Part shown: positions 42,364-50,500 of the stretch, in pieces
Numbering within the stretch: the first letter of the stretch is position 1
How the letters are laid out: every line of letters begins with the position of its first letter
From: Gammaproteobacteria bacterium
Lineage (GTDB): Bacteria > Pseudomonadota > Gammaproteobacteria > Granulosicoccales > Granulosicoccaceae
NCBI GenBank assembly: GCA_002746645.1
Contig: PDPU01000040.1
Span: 1-64,000 of the forward strand
Direction of reading: 5' to 3'
DNA length: 64,000 nucleotides
Made by a program: the position numbers and the translations under genes
Notes under the pieces: model-generated
Databases searched by the model: none
What the model was told of the DNA's origin: nothing
Seen by the model: the letters and a program-made list of their open reading frames with translations, nothing else

Positions 42364-42852
42364 TCAGTCGATCTCTTCGTAGTCGCCTTCGATGATCCGG
42401 TTGCCGTGGCGATCCACGGTGGGTCGTGGACTCGGCTTCACAGCGTCGGGCGCAGCCGTCCTGGCCGCCCCCGGCGACGTGACACTCCCGCCCATGACCA
42501 CCACGGAGGAACGCTCCATCACGCGTCGAGCGAGCCATGCGCGCGTGGGAGGAATCAGGCACAGAAAACCGAAGGCGTCGGTGATGAAGCCGGGTGTCAG
42601 CAACATGGCGCCTCCGACGCCGAGCAGCATGCCCTCGACCACCTCATCGGCCGGCATTTCGCCGTGATCGAGCTTCGTGCGTGCCCGCGCCAGCGTCGAG
42701 AGCCCCTGTTGGCGCAGCATCTGTGTACCGATGACCGCGGTCAGGATGACGAGGGCGATGGTCGGCAACCAGCCAATGGCCGAACCGACGTTCAGCAGCA
42801 CTGCGATCTCGACGATCGGCATGATGATGAAAAGCAGCAAGGCGTAAGGCAT
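42364..42852 (-). CDS. fxsA: FxsA family membrane protein
   Basis: The 162-residue protein has three to four hydrophobic segments in the first 110 residues: YALLLFIIMPIVEIAVLL, the WLPTIALVILTAVIGTQMLR block and LLTPGFITDAFGFLCLIPPTR (in part: LLTPGFITDAFGFLCLIP), which is the family signature, then a polar C-terminal tail. E. coli FxsA suppresses F-exclusion of phage T7; the general role is unknown. The start is ATG 42852; the open frame continues upstream without homology. Conserved neighbour of groESL, divergent from dsbD. Confidence 0.9.
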   Translation of the reverse strand: MPYALLLFIIMPIVEIAVLLNVGSAIGWLPTIALVILTAVIGTQMLRQQGLSTLARARTKLDHGEMPADEVVEGMLLGVGGAMLLTPGFITDAFGFLCLIPPTRAWLARRVMERSSVVVMGGSVTSPGAARTAAPDAVKPSPRPTVDRHGNRIIEGDYEEID

Positions 42853-42952
42853 GATGGACTCGTGGGCTCCCCGGCAATGTTGTCCGCTCAGAAGGGAACC
42901 TATGGGCACACACCCGTTCAGACAAGCACGACAGCGAGACTCCACCACCACG

Positions 42953-44953
42953 ATGCGCCAGATCCATCGCGTTTTACTGTTCCTGATGCTTGCGCTGGCA
43001 CCGCTCATGGCGCTCGCACAGGCCAGCATATTCGGCTCCGCGGAAGAACCGCTGGCACCCGATGTCGCCTTCATGGCAACGCTGGACAAGGTTGGTCCCG
43101 ATACGCTCGAGATCGGTTTCGCGATCACCGACGAATACTATCTCTATCGCGACAAGACGCATTTTCGCGTCAGTGAACTGCGCGCCGGCGACACCCTGCT
43201 GCCCACGTCGGCACTAAAGCTCGGCGAGCCCGAAACCTCGCCCGCTGACATCATCCATGACGACTTCTTCGGCGAGATGGCAACCTACCGCGGCAACGCC
43301 AGCTACCGCCTTCCCTATACCCTCTCGCTTGAAGAAACACCGAAGGGCCCGATCGAACTGACGCTCGATGTCGAATTCCAGGGCTGCGCCGACATCGGGC
43401 TCTGCTATCCGCCGACGACCACGGTGCTGTTCACCTCGTTGCCCGCGGCGGCAACGGTCGAGTCAGAAACCGCTGTCGACAAAGAGGCAGTCAAGGAGCC
43501 CTCTGTCGAAGAACCCTCTGTCGAGGAACCGGCCGTCGAAGAACCCCTCGTCGACACCGCGGGTGATTCCGCCCGAAGCGAAGCACCGCTTCTCTCCGAA
43601 CAAGCACTTTCCGAACAGGACCGACTCTCGCGACAACTCGGCCAGCAGAGCCTCTGGCTCAATGCCCTCGCCTTCCTCGGGCTTGGCCTGTTGCTCGCCT
43701 TCACCCCCTGCGTGCTGCCGATGGTGCCGATTCTCTCGAGCATCATCGTCGGTCAGGGCGAGATCGGCGCGCGACGCGCCTTTCTCCTTTCACTGGTCTA
43801 CGTGCTGACGATGGCTCTCACCTACGCGGTGCTCGGCGTGTTCACGGGCCTCGGTGGCTACAACGTGCAGGCCTTCCTGCAGAACCCCTGGGTGCTGTCG
43901 GTCACGGCCGTGATCTTCGTACTGCTCGCGCTGGCGATGTTCGGTGCCTACGAACTGCAACTGCCGGGCAGCATGCAGGCGCGGCTTTCCGAAATCTCCC
44001 AGCGTCAGAAGGGTGGCCGAGTCGGTGGCGTGATCGCCATGGGCTTTCTCTCGACGCTCATTGTCGGTCCCTGCGTAACGGCGCCACTCGCCGGCGCACT
44101 CATCTACATCGCCGATACCGGCAATGCCATGGTGGGCGGCGTTGCGCTGTTCGCGCTCGGTCTCGGCATGGGCGCACCGCTCCTCGCCATCGGCACCTCC
44201 GCCGGCCACCTGCTGCCGAAGGCCGGCGCCTGGATGGAACGCATGCGCCACCTCTTCGGTTTCCTGCTCGTCGGCATGGCCATCTACATGATCTCGCGCT
44301 TCCTCGATGCCGGGATCAGCATGGCGCTCTTCGCGGTGCTCGCCGTGGTGGCCGGCATCAGCCTCGGCGCCACCGAGAATCTCTCGGGCGAATCCGGCCT
44401 CGTGCCGCGCATCGGCAAGGCGCTGGCGGCACTGCTCGCCATCTACGGCGTGGCGCTGCTCGTGGGTGTCTGGTCGGGCAGCACGAGCTATCTCCGACCG
44501 CTCGCGGCCATTGCCGGTTCAGGCTCGGCGGCCGCCAGTGATGCGGGCGGCGGCACCCTCGCCAACGCCACCGATGACCATGCCCTGCCCTTTCGCCGGA
44601 TCAAGGGGCTTGATGGTCTCGAAGCCGCCCTGGCCGACGCCAGTGACGCCGGGCAGAACGTGATGCTCGATTTCTACGCCGACTGGTGCGTGAGCTGCAA
44701 GGAGATGGAAGCCTTCACCTTTTCCGACGACGCGGTGCAGGCACGCCTTGCGAATACCCTCCTGCTGCAGGCTGACGTCACCGCCAATGATGCAGCCGAC
44801 CAGGCCCTGCTGCGGCACTTCAGGCTGTTTGGTCCGCCGGCCATCATCTTCTATGATGCCTCTGGCGAGGAGCTTCCCGCGGCGAGGCTGGTCGGGTTCA
44901 TGCCGGCCGACAGGTTCAGCGAGCACCTCGATACCTTCCTTTCCGGTACCTGA
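42953..44953 (+). CDS. dsbD: Thiol:disulfide interchange protein DsbD
   Basis: The 666-residue membrane reductase carries electrons from cytoplasmic thioredoxin to periplasmic partners. It has a signal peptide (VLLFLMLALAPLMALAQA), an N-terminal immunoglobulin-like domain with its Cys pair in FQGCADIGLCYPP, eight membrane helices with FTPCVLPMVP and GPCVTAPLAG, and a C-terminal thioredoxin domain with DWCVSCKEME. The linker before the first membrane helix carries a repeated VEEPS/VEEPA tandem. The start is ATG 42953, where the signal peptide begins. It lies 11 bases before the glucosidase gene. Confidence 0.95.
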   Translation: MRQIHRVLLFLMLALAPLMALAQASIFGSAEEPLAPDVAFMATLDKVGPDTLEIGFAITDEYYLYRDKTHFRVSELRAGDTLLPTSALKLGEPETSPADIIHDDFFGEMATYRGNASYRLPYTLSLEETPKGPIELTLDVEFQGCADIGLCYPPTTTVLFTSLPAAATVESETAVDKEAVKEPSVEEPSVEEPAVEEPLVDTAGDSARSEAPLLSEQALSEQDRLSRQLGQQSLWLNALAFLGLGLLLAFTPCVLPMVPILSSIIVGQGEIGARRAFLLSLVYVLTMALTYAVLGVFTGLGGYNVQAFLQNPWVLSVTAVIFVLLALAMFGAYELQLPGSMQARLSEISQRQKGGRVGGVIAMGFLSTLIVGPCVTAPLAGALIYIADTGNAMVGGVALFALGLGMGAPLLAIGTSAGHLLPKAGAWMERMRHLFGFLLVGMAIYMISRFLDAGISMALFAVLAVVAGISLGATENLSGESGLVPRIGKALAALLAIYGVALLVGVWSGSTSYLRPLAAIAGSGSAAASDAGGGTLANATDDHALPFRRIKGLDGLEAALADASDAGQNVMLDFYADWCVSCKEMEAFTFSDDAVQARLANTLLLQADVTANDAADQALLRHFRLFGPPAIIFYDASGEELPAARLVGFMPADRFSEHLDTFLSGT

Positions 44954-44964
44954 GGTAATCCATC

Positions 44965-47631
44965 ATGGCGCGTACGACAAGTCTCACGCGCACGGCAGAG
45001 CATCGCCGCCTCAAGGCGCATCGCGAGCGTCGCGCCAACTGGAAGAACTGGGGCCCCTACCTTGCCGAACGTGCCTGGGGCACGGTGCGCAAAGACTACA
45101 GCGTGAATGGCGACGCCTGGCACCACTTCCCGCACGACCATGCGAGAAGCCGCAGCTACCGCTGGAACGAGGATGGCCTCGCGGGATTCTGCGACCGCCG
45201 CCAGCTGCTGTGTCTTTCTCTGGCGCTCTGGAACGGTGCGGACCCCTTCCTCAAGGAACGCCTGTTCGGCCTCGCCGGCCCCGAGGGCAACCACGGCGAG
45301 GACGTCAAGGAACTCTACTGGTACGAGGATTCCACCCCCACGCACAGCTACGCACGCCTGCGTTATCGCTATCCGCATGCTGCCTTTCCCTACGAAGATC
45401 TCGTGGCCGAGAACGGCAGACGCGGTCGTCAGGAGCGCGAATACGAACTCGAAGACACCGGCGTCTTCGCCGACGGGCGCTGGTTCGACGTGAGCGTGCA
45501 CTACGCCAAGGCTGCCGAAGACGACATCCTCATCGTCATCGACGTCGAGAACGCCGCGGCGGAGAGCGCCGCGATCACGCTGGTACCGCAACTGTGGTTC
45601 CGCAACACCTGGAGCTGGGGCTATCCGCAGGGGCCACAGGACGTCAGCGGCGAGGTGCCCGCAATCCGCCTTGCGAACGACCACGCCGTGGCCGAGCACA
45701 GCGTACTCGGACGCTACCACCTCTACTGGCAGGGCGAAGCGCGGCCGATGTTCACCGACAACGAGACCAATCACGAGCGCCTGTTTCACCAACCGAACCC
45801 GAGTCCCCACGTCAAGGACGCCTTTCATCGCCATGTGGTGAACGGCGAGGACTGCCTCAACCCCGACATGCACGGCAGCAAGTTCGGTGTCTGCTTTCAG
45901 GCCCGGATCGCCGCGGGCGCAGCGACTCGCTTCCGCCTCCGGCTCTCGGCGCGTGAGCATGCCTTGCCCTTCCGCCGTTTCGAGCCGCTGCTCAGGAAGC
46001 GTCGCGAGGAAGCCGATGCCTGGTTCGACGCAATCGCGAACGACAGGCTCGGTGCGGCGGAACGCCGCATCCAGCGCCAGGCACTTGCCGGCATGCTCTG
46101 GAGCAAGCAGCTCTACTACTACAACGTGCATCAGTGGCTTGACGGCGATCCGAACCATCCCGTGAAGAGATGCAATACCCGCAACCGGAACTGGGAAAAC
46201 CTGCACAGCTTCGACATCCTGTCGATGCCCGACAAGTGGGAATACCCCTGGTTCGCGGTCTGGGACACCGCCTTTCACTGCCTGCCGCTTGCAATGGTCG
46301 ATGCCGACTTCGCCCGGCGTCAGCTGCAACTCTTCACGCGCGAGTGGTACCAGCACCCGAACGGTCAGATTCCGGCCTACGAATGGAACTTCGGCGATGT
46401 CAATCCACCCGTCCATGCCTGGGCAGCCCTCGAGGTGTACTACATCGAGCAGAGCAAGTCGGGCCGCGGCGATCGCGCCTGGCTCGAAGGACTCTTCCAC
46501 AAGCTCCTGCTGAATTTCAACTGGTGGGTCAACCGCAAGGATCTCACGGGCAATTCGCTTTTCGAAGGTGGCTTCCTCGGACTCGACAACATCAGCGTCT
46601 TCGATCGTTCTGCAGGCATGGCCCCCGGCAGCAGTCTCAGCCAGGCCGACGGCACCGCCTGGATGGGCTTCTTCAGCGCACGCATGCTTGCGATCGCGCT
46701 CGAACTCGCACGCGAGAATCCCGTGTACGAGGATGTCGCCCACAAGTTTCTCGAACACTATCTGCGGATTGCCGCCGCCATCAACGGACGCGGACACCAT
46801 CAGGGCCTCTGGGACGAGGAAGACGGCTTCTACTACGACGTGATCGAGAAACACGATGGCCACATCGAGTTCATCAAGGTGCGCTCACTGGTCGGACTCA
46901 TGCCGCTCATTGCCGCAACGCTGATCGACAACGAGGTGTACACACGTTTCCCGACCTTCGTGCGCCGCCTCGAATGGCTGACCGACAACCGCATCCATCT
47001 CACGGACGCGCTCGATACCGATCATCAGGGCGAAGACTCGGCGCGCCACCTTCTGTCCTTCGTCAGTGGCGACAGACTCCGGCGCGTGCTGACACGGCTT
47101 CTCGACGAGAACGAATTCCTTTCCCCGCACGGCATCCGCAGCCTCTCGAAACACCATGCCGAGCACCCGGTCACCTACCGCGACAAGCACGTCACCAACA
47201 CTCTCACCTATGAACCCGGCGAGAGCGAAACCGATCTCTTCGGCGGCAACTCCAACTGGCGGGGTCCGGTCTGGTTTCCGATCAACTACCTCCTCATCGA
47301 AGCACTCCGTCGTTACCACGCCTATCTGGGTGACGATTTCCGCATCGAATGCCCGACAGGCAGCGGCGTGATGATGACGCTCGACGAGGTTGCGAACGAC
47401 GTTTCCGCACGCCTCGTGTCGCTGTTCACCGCGAACGATGACGCGCCGGCACCGTTCGCCACGGGCAGCGAGATGCTCGAGACGGCACGGCGTGAACAGG
47501 GACTGCTGCAGTTTCACGAATTCTTCAACGGTGACACCGGCGAAGGACTTGGCGCCAGCCATCAGACCGGTTGGACCGGGCTTGTGGCGGTGCTGCTCGA
47601 GCAACTCGGCAGGCAGCGGGCAGCATCATGA
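44965..47631 (+). CDS. MGH1/GH63-like glucosidase
   Basis: The 888-residue enzyme has the (alpha/alpha)6 glycoside-hydrolase architecture of the GH63-like bacterial glucosidases (YgjK/mannosyl-oligosaccharide glucosidase relatives). Recognisable stretches are RTAEHRRLKAHRERRANWKNWGPYLAERAWGTVR at the N-terminus (in part: WGPYLAERAWGTVREDY-like), WYEDSTPTHSYARLRYRYPH (in part), VWDTAFHCLPLA, GGFLGLDNISVFDRSAG and GNSNWRGPVWFPINYLLIEAL (in part: NWRGPVWFPINYLLIE). No signal peptide, so it is cytoplasmic, perhaps acting on a glucoside of trehalose or glycogen type; the substrate is unknown. Its stop overlaps the next gene as ATGA. Confidence 0.88.
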   Translation: MARTTSLTRTAEHRRLKAHRERRANWKNWGPYLAERAWGTVRKDYSVNGDAWHHFPHDHARSRSYRWNEDGLAGFCDRRQLLCLSLALWNGADPFLKERLFGLAGPEGNHGEDVKELYWYEDSTPTHSYARLRYRYPHAAFPYEDLVAENGRRGRQEREYELEDTGVFADGRWFDVSVHYAKAAEDDILIVIDVENAAAESAAITLVPQLWFRNTWSWGYPQGPQDVSGEVPAIRLANDHAVAEHSVLGRYHLYWQGEARPMFTDNETNHERLFHQPNPSPHVKDAFHRHVVNGEDCLNPDMHGSKFGVCFQARIAAGAATRFRLRLSAREHALPFRRFEPLLRKRREEADAWFDAIANDRLGAAERRIQRQALAGMLWSKQLYYYNVHQWLDGDPNHPVKRCNTRNRNWENLHSFDILSMPDKWEYPWFAVWDTAFHCLPLAMVDADFARRQLQLFTREWYQHPNGQIPAYEWNFGDVNPPVHAWAALEVYYIEQSKSGRGDRAWLEGLFHKLLLNFNWWVNRKDLTGNSLFEGGFLGLDNISVFDRSAGMAPGSSLSQADGTAWMGFFSARMLAIALELARENPVYEDVAHKFLEHYLRIAAAINGRGHHQGLWDEEDGFYYDVIEKHDGHIEFIKVRSLVGLMPLIAATLIDNEVYTRFPTFVRRLEWLTDNRIHLTDALDTDHQGEDSARHLLSFVSGDRLRRVLTRLLDENEFLSPHGIRSLSKHHAEHPVTYRDKHVTNTLTYEPGESETDLFGGNSNWRGPVWFPINYLLIEALRRYHAYLGDDFRIECPTGSGVMMTLDEVANDVSARLVSLFTANDDAPAPFATGSEMLETARREQGLLQFHEFFNGDTGEGLGASHQTGWTGLVAVLLEQLGRQRAAS

Positions 47632-48866
47632 ACGAACAAGACAACGAGCAGGACAGCAAGCGAGACAGCAAGCAGAACCGTAACAGGACCGTCGATTCCG
47701 ACAGCGAACCCGGTCCCGGCTGGCGTCGCTGGCGCGATGCGATCATCGATCCACAACCTCGCCCGGAACTCGAGGAACTGCTGCACGCGCGCCGTGAGGG
47801 TCTGCCCGTGCTCTGGCTGCTCGGACTCACCGGCGCCGGCAAGACCTCGGTGATCCAGCGACTCACGGGTGATTCGCGTGCCGAGATCGGCAACGGCTTC
47901 GAACCCTGCACACGGAGCACGATGTTCTACGAACACCCGCAGGACATGCCGCTGATGCGCTTTCTCGATACACGCGGACTCGGCGAGGCAGGCTACGATC
48001 CGCGCGACGATCTCGATGTGGCGCGCCGCGGCAGTCACGCCGCGCTGGTGCTGACACGCGTCGACGAACCTGGTCAGAAACCGTTGCTCGACGCCCTTGC
48101 CGCACTCGGCAAGGCGAAGATGCCGATCATCCATGTACATACCGCACTGCACAGCCTCGATGACACGATGCGCGAACGGGCAATCGCGCATCAGCGCCGG
48201 CAGGTCGGGGAGGCCCTGAACCGCGATGACATCCCCGAGGTCGCCATCGACCTTACCGATCCTGACGACGGTTTCGAGAATCCCGATGTCGGGCTTGACG
48301 CGCTGATCGATGCCATCGTCGATCTCGTGCCCGAACTCGAGCAGGCCCTGCACCACGAACACGGCAGCGATCGCGAGCAGGCCGTGTTCCAGTTGCACCG
48401 CAATGAAGTGCTCGCCTACGCCAGCGCTGCCGCCGCCGCGGATGTGTTGCCGGCGGTTGGTCTGGTATCGGTGCCGGTACTGCAAGGCAAACTTCTGCAC
48501 GCCCTTGCAGGGCGCTACGACATGCCCTGGAACCGCCGCACGGCCACGGAATTCGTGACCACGCTCGGCGCTTCGTTCCTCTACCGCTACACCCTGTCAC
48601 TGCTCGGCCGGCAACTCGCGAAGTTCGTGCCCGGCGTGGGTCAGACCCTCGGTGCCGCTGCCGCGGCCAGCATCAGCTTTGCCAGCACCTGGGCCCTTGG
48701 CCGCACTGCCTGTTTCCATTTCCACCGCCGCCGCGAGAACCGGCCTGCCACACGCGAGGAGCTGCAGACGGTGTTTCGCGAAAGCTTCGAGCGACAGCGA
48801 CACGATGGTGCAAACGCAAACGCAAACGCAGGCGCAAACGCAGGCGCAGGAGACGAATCGACATGA
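47628..48866 (+). CDS. GTPase with DUF697-like C-terminal domain
   Basis: The 412-residue protein has G1 motif GLTGAGKTSVIQ, G3 DTRGLGE and G4 LTRVDEP of Era/TrmE-like GTPases (about residues 60-230), followed by a DUF697-like helical part (ASAAAAADVLPAVGLVSVPVLQGKLLHALA in part: DVLPAVGLVSVPVLQGKLL; KFVPGVGQTLGAA; TWALGR), which normally associates with membranes. The polar N-terminus is N/D/K/Q-rich and the C-terminus has an NANANAGANAG repeat from a hexanucleotide array at about 48806-48852. Start ATG 47628 overlaps the glucosidase stop; the 3' end overlaps the next GTPase. Role unknown. Confidence 0.8.
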   Translation: MNEQDNEQDSKRDSKQNRNRTVDSDSEPGPGWRRWRDAIIDPQPRPELEELLHARREGLPVLWLLGLTGAGKTSVIQRLTGDSRAEIGNGFEPCTRSTMFYEHPQDMPLMRFLDTRGLGEAGYDPRDDLDVARRGSHAALVLTRVDEPGQKPLLDALAALGKAKMPIIHVHTALHSLDDTMRERAIAHQRRQVGEALNRDDIPEVAIDLTDPDDGFENPDVGLDALIDAIVDLVPELEQALHHEHGSDREQAVFQLHRNEVLAYASAAAAADVLPAVGLVSVPVLQGKLLHALAGRYDMPWNRRTATEFVTTLGASFLYRYTLSLLGRQLAKFVPGVGQTLGAAAAASISFASTWALGRTACFHFHRRRENRPATREELQTVFRESFERQRHDGANANANAGANAGAGDEST

Positions 48867-50500
48867 TTCGCTTCGAGCGTTTCAGCGCGAGCCTGCTGAG
48901 TGCAAGCTGGTATCTTGTCCTCGCCGTTCTGGTGCCGCTCGCCAGCCTTGCTCTGGTCGGGCTCTGGGCGCTCTGGCAGTCCGAGTTCCTGTTCCCGGCG
49001 GTGTGCGGCTGGCTGCTGGTCACGGCCATCGCCTGGTTCTTCCTCATTCATCTGCCACGACGGAAACTCGCCCGCGAGATCGAGAAAACCTCCGGTTCGC
49101 TCTCTGCCGAAACCGGAGGCAAGACCGAGGTGTCACTGCCCCACCAGCTCGACGCACAACGAGACTGGTCGGAGCACGATCACGTCATCTGGCAGCATGC
49201 ACTGACCGAAATCGACACACTGCTGGAAGAAAATCCACCTTGGGAAGCATTGCCGACACTTGCCGTCGCGGTGCTCGAGCGAGTGTCGGTGGACTATCAC
49301 GGCAAGTCCTCGCAGGCACGCTATCGCTTCACCCTGCCCGAAGCGCTGCTGGTCGCGTCGGAAACCAGCGAACGCTATCGCAGGCTTCTTATCGATCACC
49401 TGCCCTTCGTCGAATCGCTGCGCCTCGGTACCCTCATCGGCATCGCCGAACGGCAAGGGGACATCAGAAGCGGCATTCGCTGGGTCAACAATACACGTCG
49501 CATGATCCGGCTGGCCAACCCCATGAATGCGCTCCTGGCGGAAATGCGCGACCAGCTCACCAACCAGTTTCTCGGCCAACTCGGCAACAGCATTCAAAGC
49601 GACCTCAAACGGCTTCTGCTGCAGGAAACAGCGCAGGTCGGCATTGATTTATACAGCGGACGTCTCAAGCGTTCGCGTCACGAGATGGCGAGTTATCGAA
49701 GCCGTGCCGAGCGCGAAGACGACAACCGCCCGGCGCAGCCACAAGAGCCCTTGCGCGTGCTCGTCGTGGGCCAGACCAGCGCCGGCAAGTCCAGTCTGGT
49801 GAACGCCCTGCTCGGATGCCTCGCGGCCGAGACCGACATCCTGCCGAGCACCGACAGCGCCACCGTACATCTTCTTGCAGACGACACGCGGGGCATGCCC
49901 ATCAAACTCATCGACACCCCCGGGCTCGACGGCAGTGAGGCACGCCTTGCCGAGATCGTGGCACTCGCCCTGGAGAGCGATCTTCTCCTGCACGTGGCCA
50001 GAGCCACCACCAGCGCGCGAGCAGCCGATCGTGACTTTCACGAGGCTCTGGACGCCGCCTGGGCCGAACGACCCGAGCGGCGCCGGACACCCGAATCACT
50101 CGCGCTCACCCACATCGACAAGCTGCCGCCACGCGGCCAATGGTCACCCCCCTACGATCTCGACGACAGCAGCAACCGTAAAGCCGCAACCATCGCCCGC
50201 GCACTGGCAAGTGCTCGCGACGTCATCGGGCTGGACCCCGAGGCGGCGGCGATTCCCGTGTGTCTCGATGCTGCAGCCGGCCACTACAATGTCGATGCAC
50301 TCTCGGCCTATCTCCTCGCGCAACTCGACGAGGCCCAGCTGGCACAACTCAACCGGCGGCGTCTCGAGGCCGGTCGCGAGCGGGGCAGCTGGCGTGAGCG
50401 CTGGAACCGTCTGTCACGGCTCGGACGGGTATCGGGGCGCTTCGTCACGAACTCGCTGCTCGAATCGTTGCAGCAGGTGGACCGGAAAGACCGATCATGA
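48863..50500 (+). CDS. Membrane-anchored GTPase
   Basis: The 545-residue protein has two adjacent N-terminal membrane helices (LVLAVLVPLASLALVGLWAL and AVCGWLLVTAIAWFFLI), a helical region of about 200 residues and a C-terminal GTPase domain: G1 VVGQTSAGKSSLVNALLG near residue 300, G3 DTPGLDG, and G4 LTHIDKL. The layout resembles dynamin-like or YfjP/DUF-type membrane GTPases. It overlaps the previous GTPase and plsB by 4 bases each, so all are made from one message. The function is not known. Confidence 0.78.
   Translation: MIRFERFSASLLSASWYLVLAVLVPLASLALVGLWALWQSEFLFPAVCGWLLVTAIAWFFLIHLPRRKLAREIEKTSGSLSAETGGKTEVSLPHQLDAQRDWSEHDHVIWQHALTEIDTLLEENPPWEALPTLAVAVLERVSVDYHGKSSQARYRFTLPEALLVASETSERYRRLLIDHLPFVESLRLGTLIGIAERQGDIRSGIRWVNNTRRMIRLANPMNALLAEMRDQLTNQFLGQLGNSIQSDLKRLLLQETAQVGIDLYSGRLKRSRHEMASYRSRAEREDDNRPAQPQEPLRVLVVGQTSAGKSSLVNALLGCLAAETDILPSTDSATVHLLADDTRGMPIKLIDTPGLDGSEARLAEIVALALESDLLLHVARATTSARAADRDFHEALDAAWAERPERRRTPESLALTHIDKLPPRGQWSPPYDLDDSSNRKAATIARALASARDVIGLDPEAAAIPVCLDAAAGHYNVDALSAYLLAQLDEAQLAQLNRRRLEAGRERGSWRERWNRLSRLGRVSGRFVTNSLLESLQQVDRKDRS

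Noticed and set aside
44851..46863. 670-codon open frame opposite dsbD and the glucosidase
   Set aside because: Antisense shadow; the plus-strand products carry clear motifs and coupled starts.
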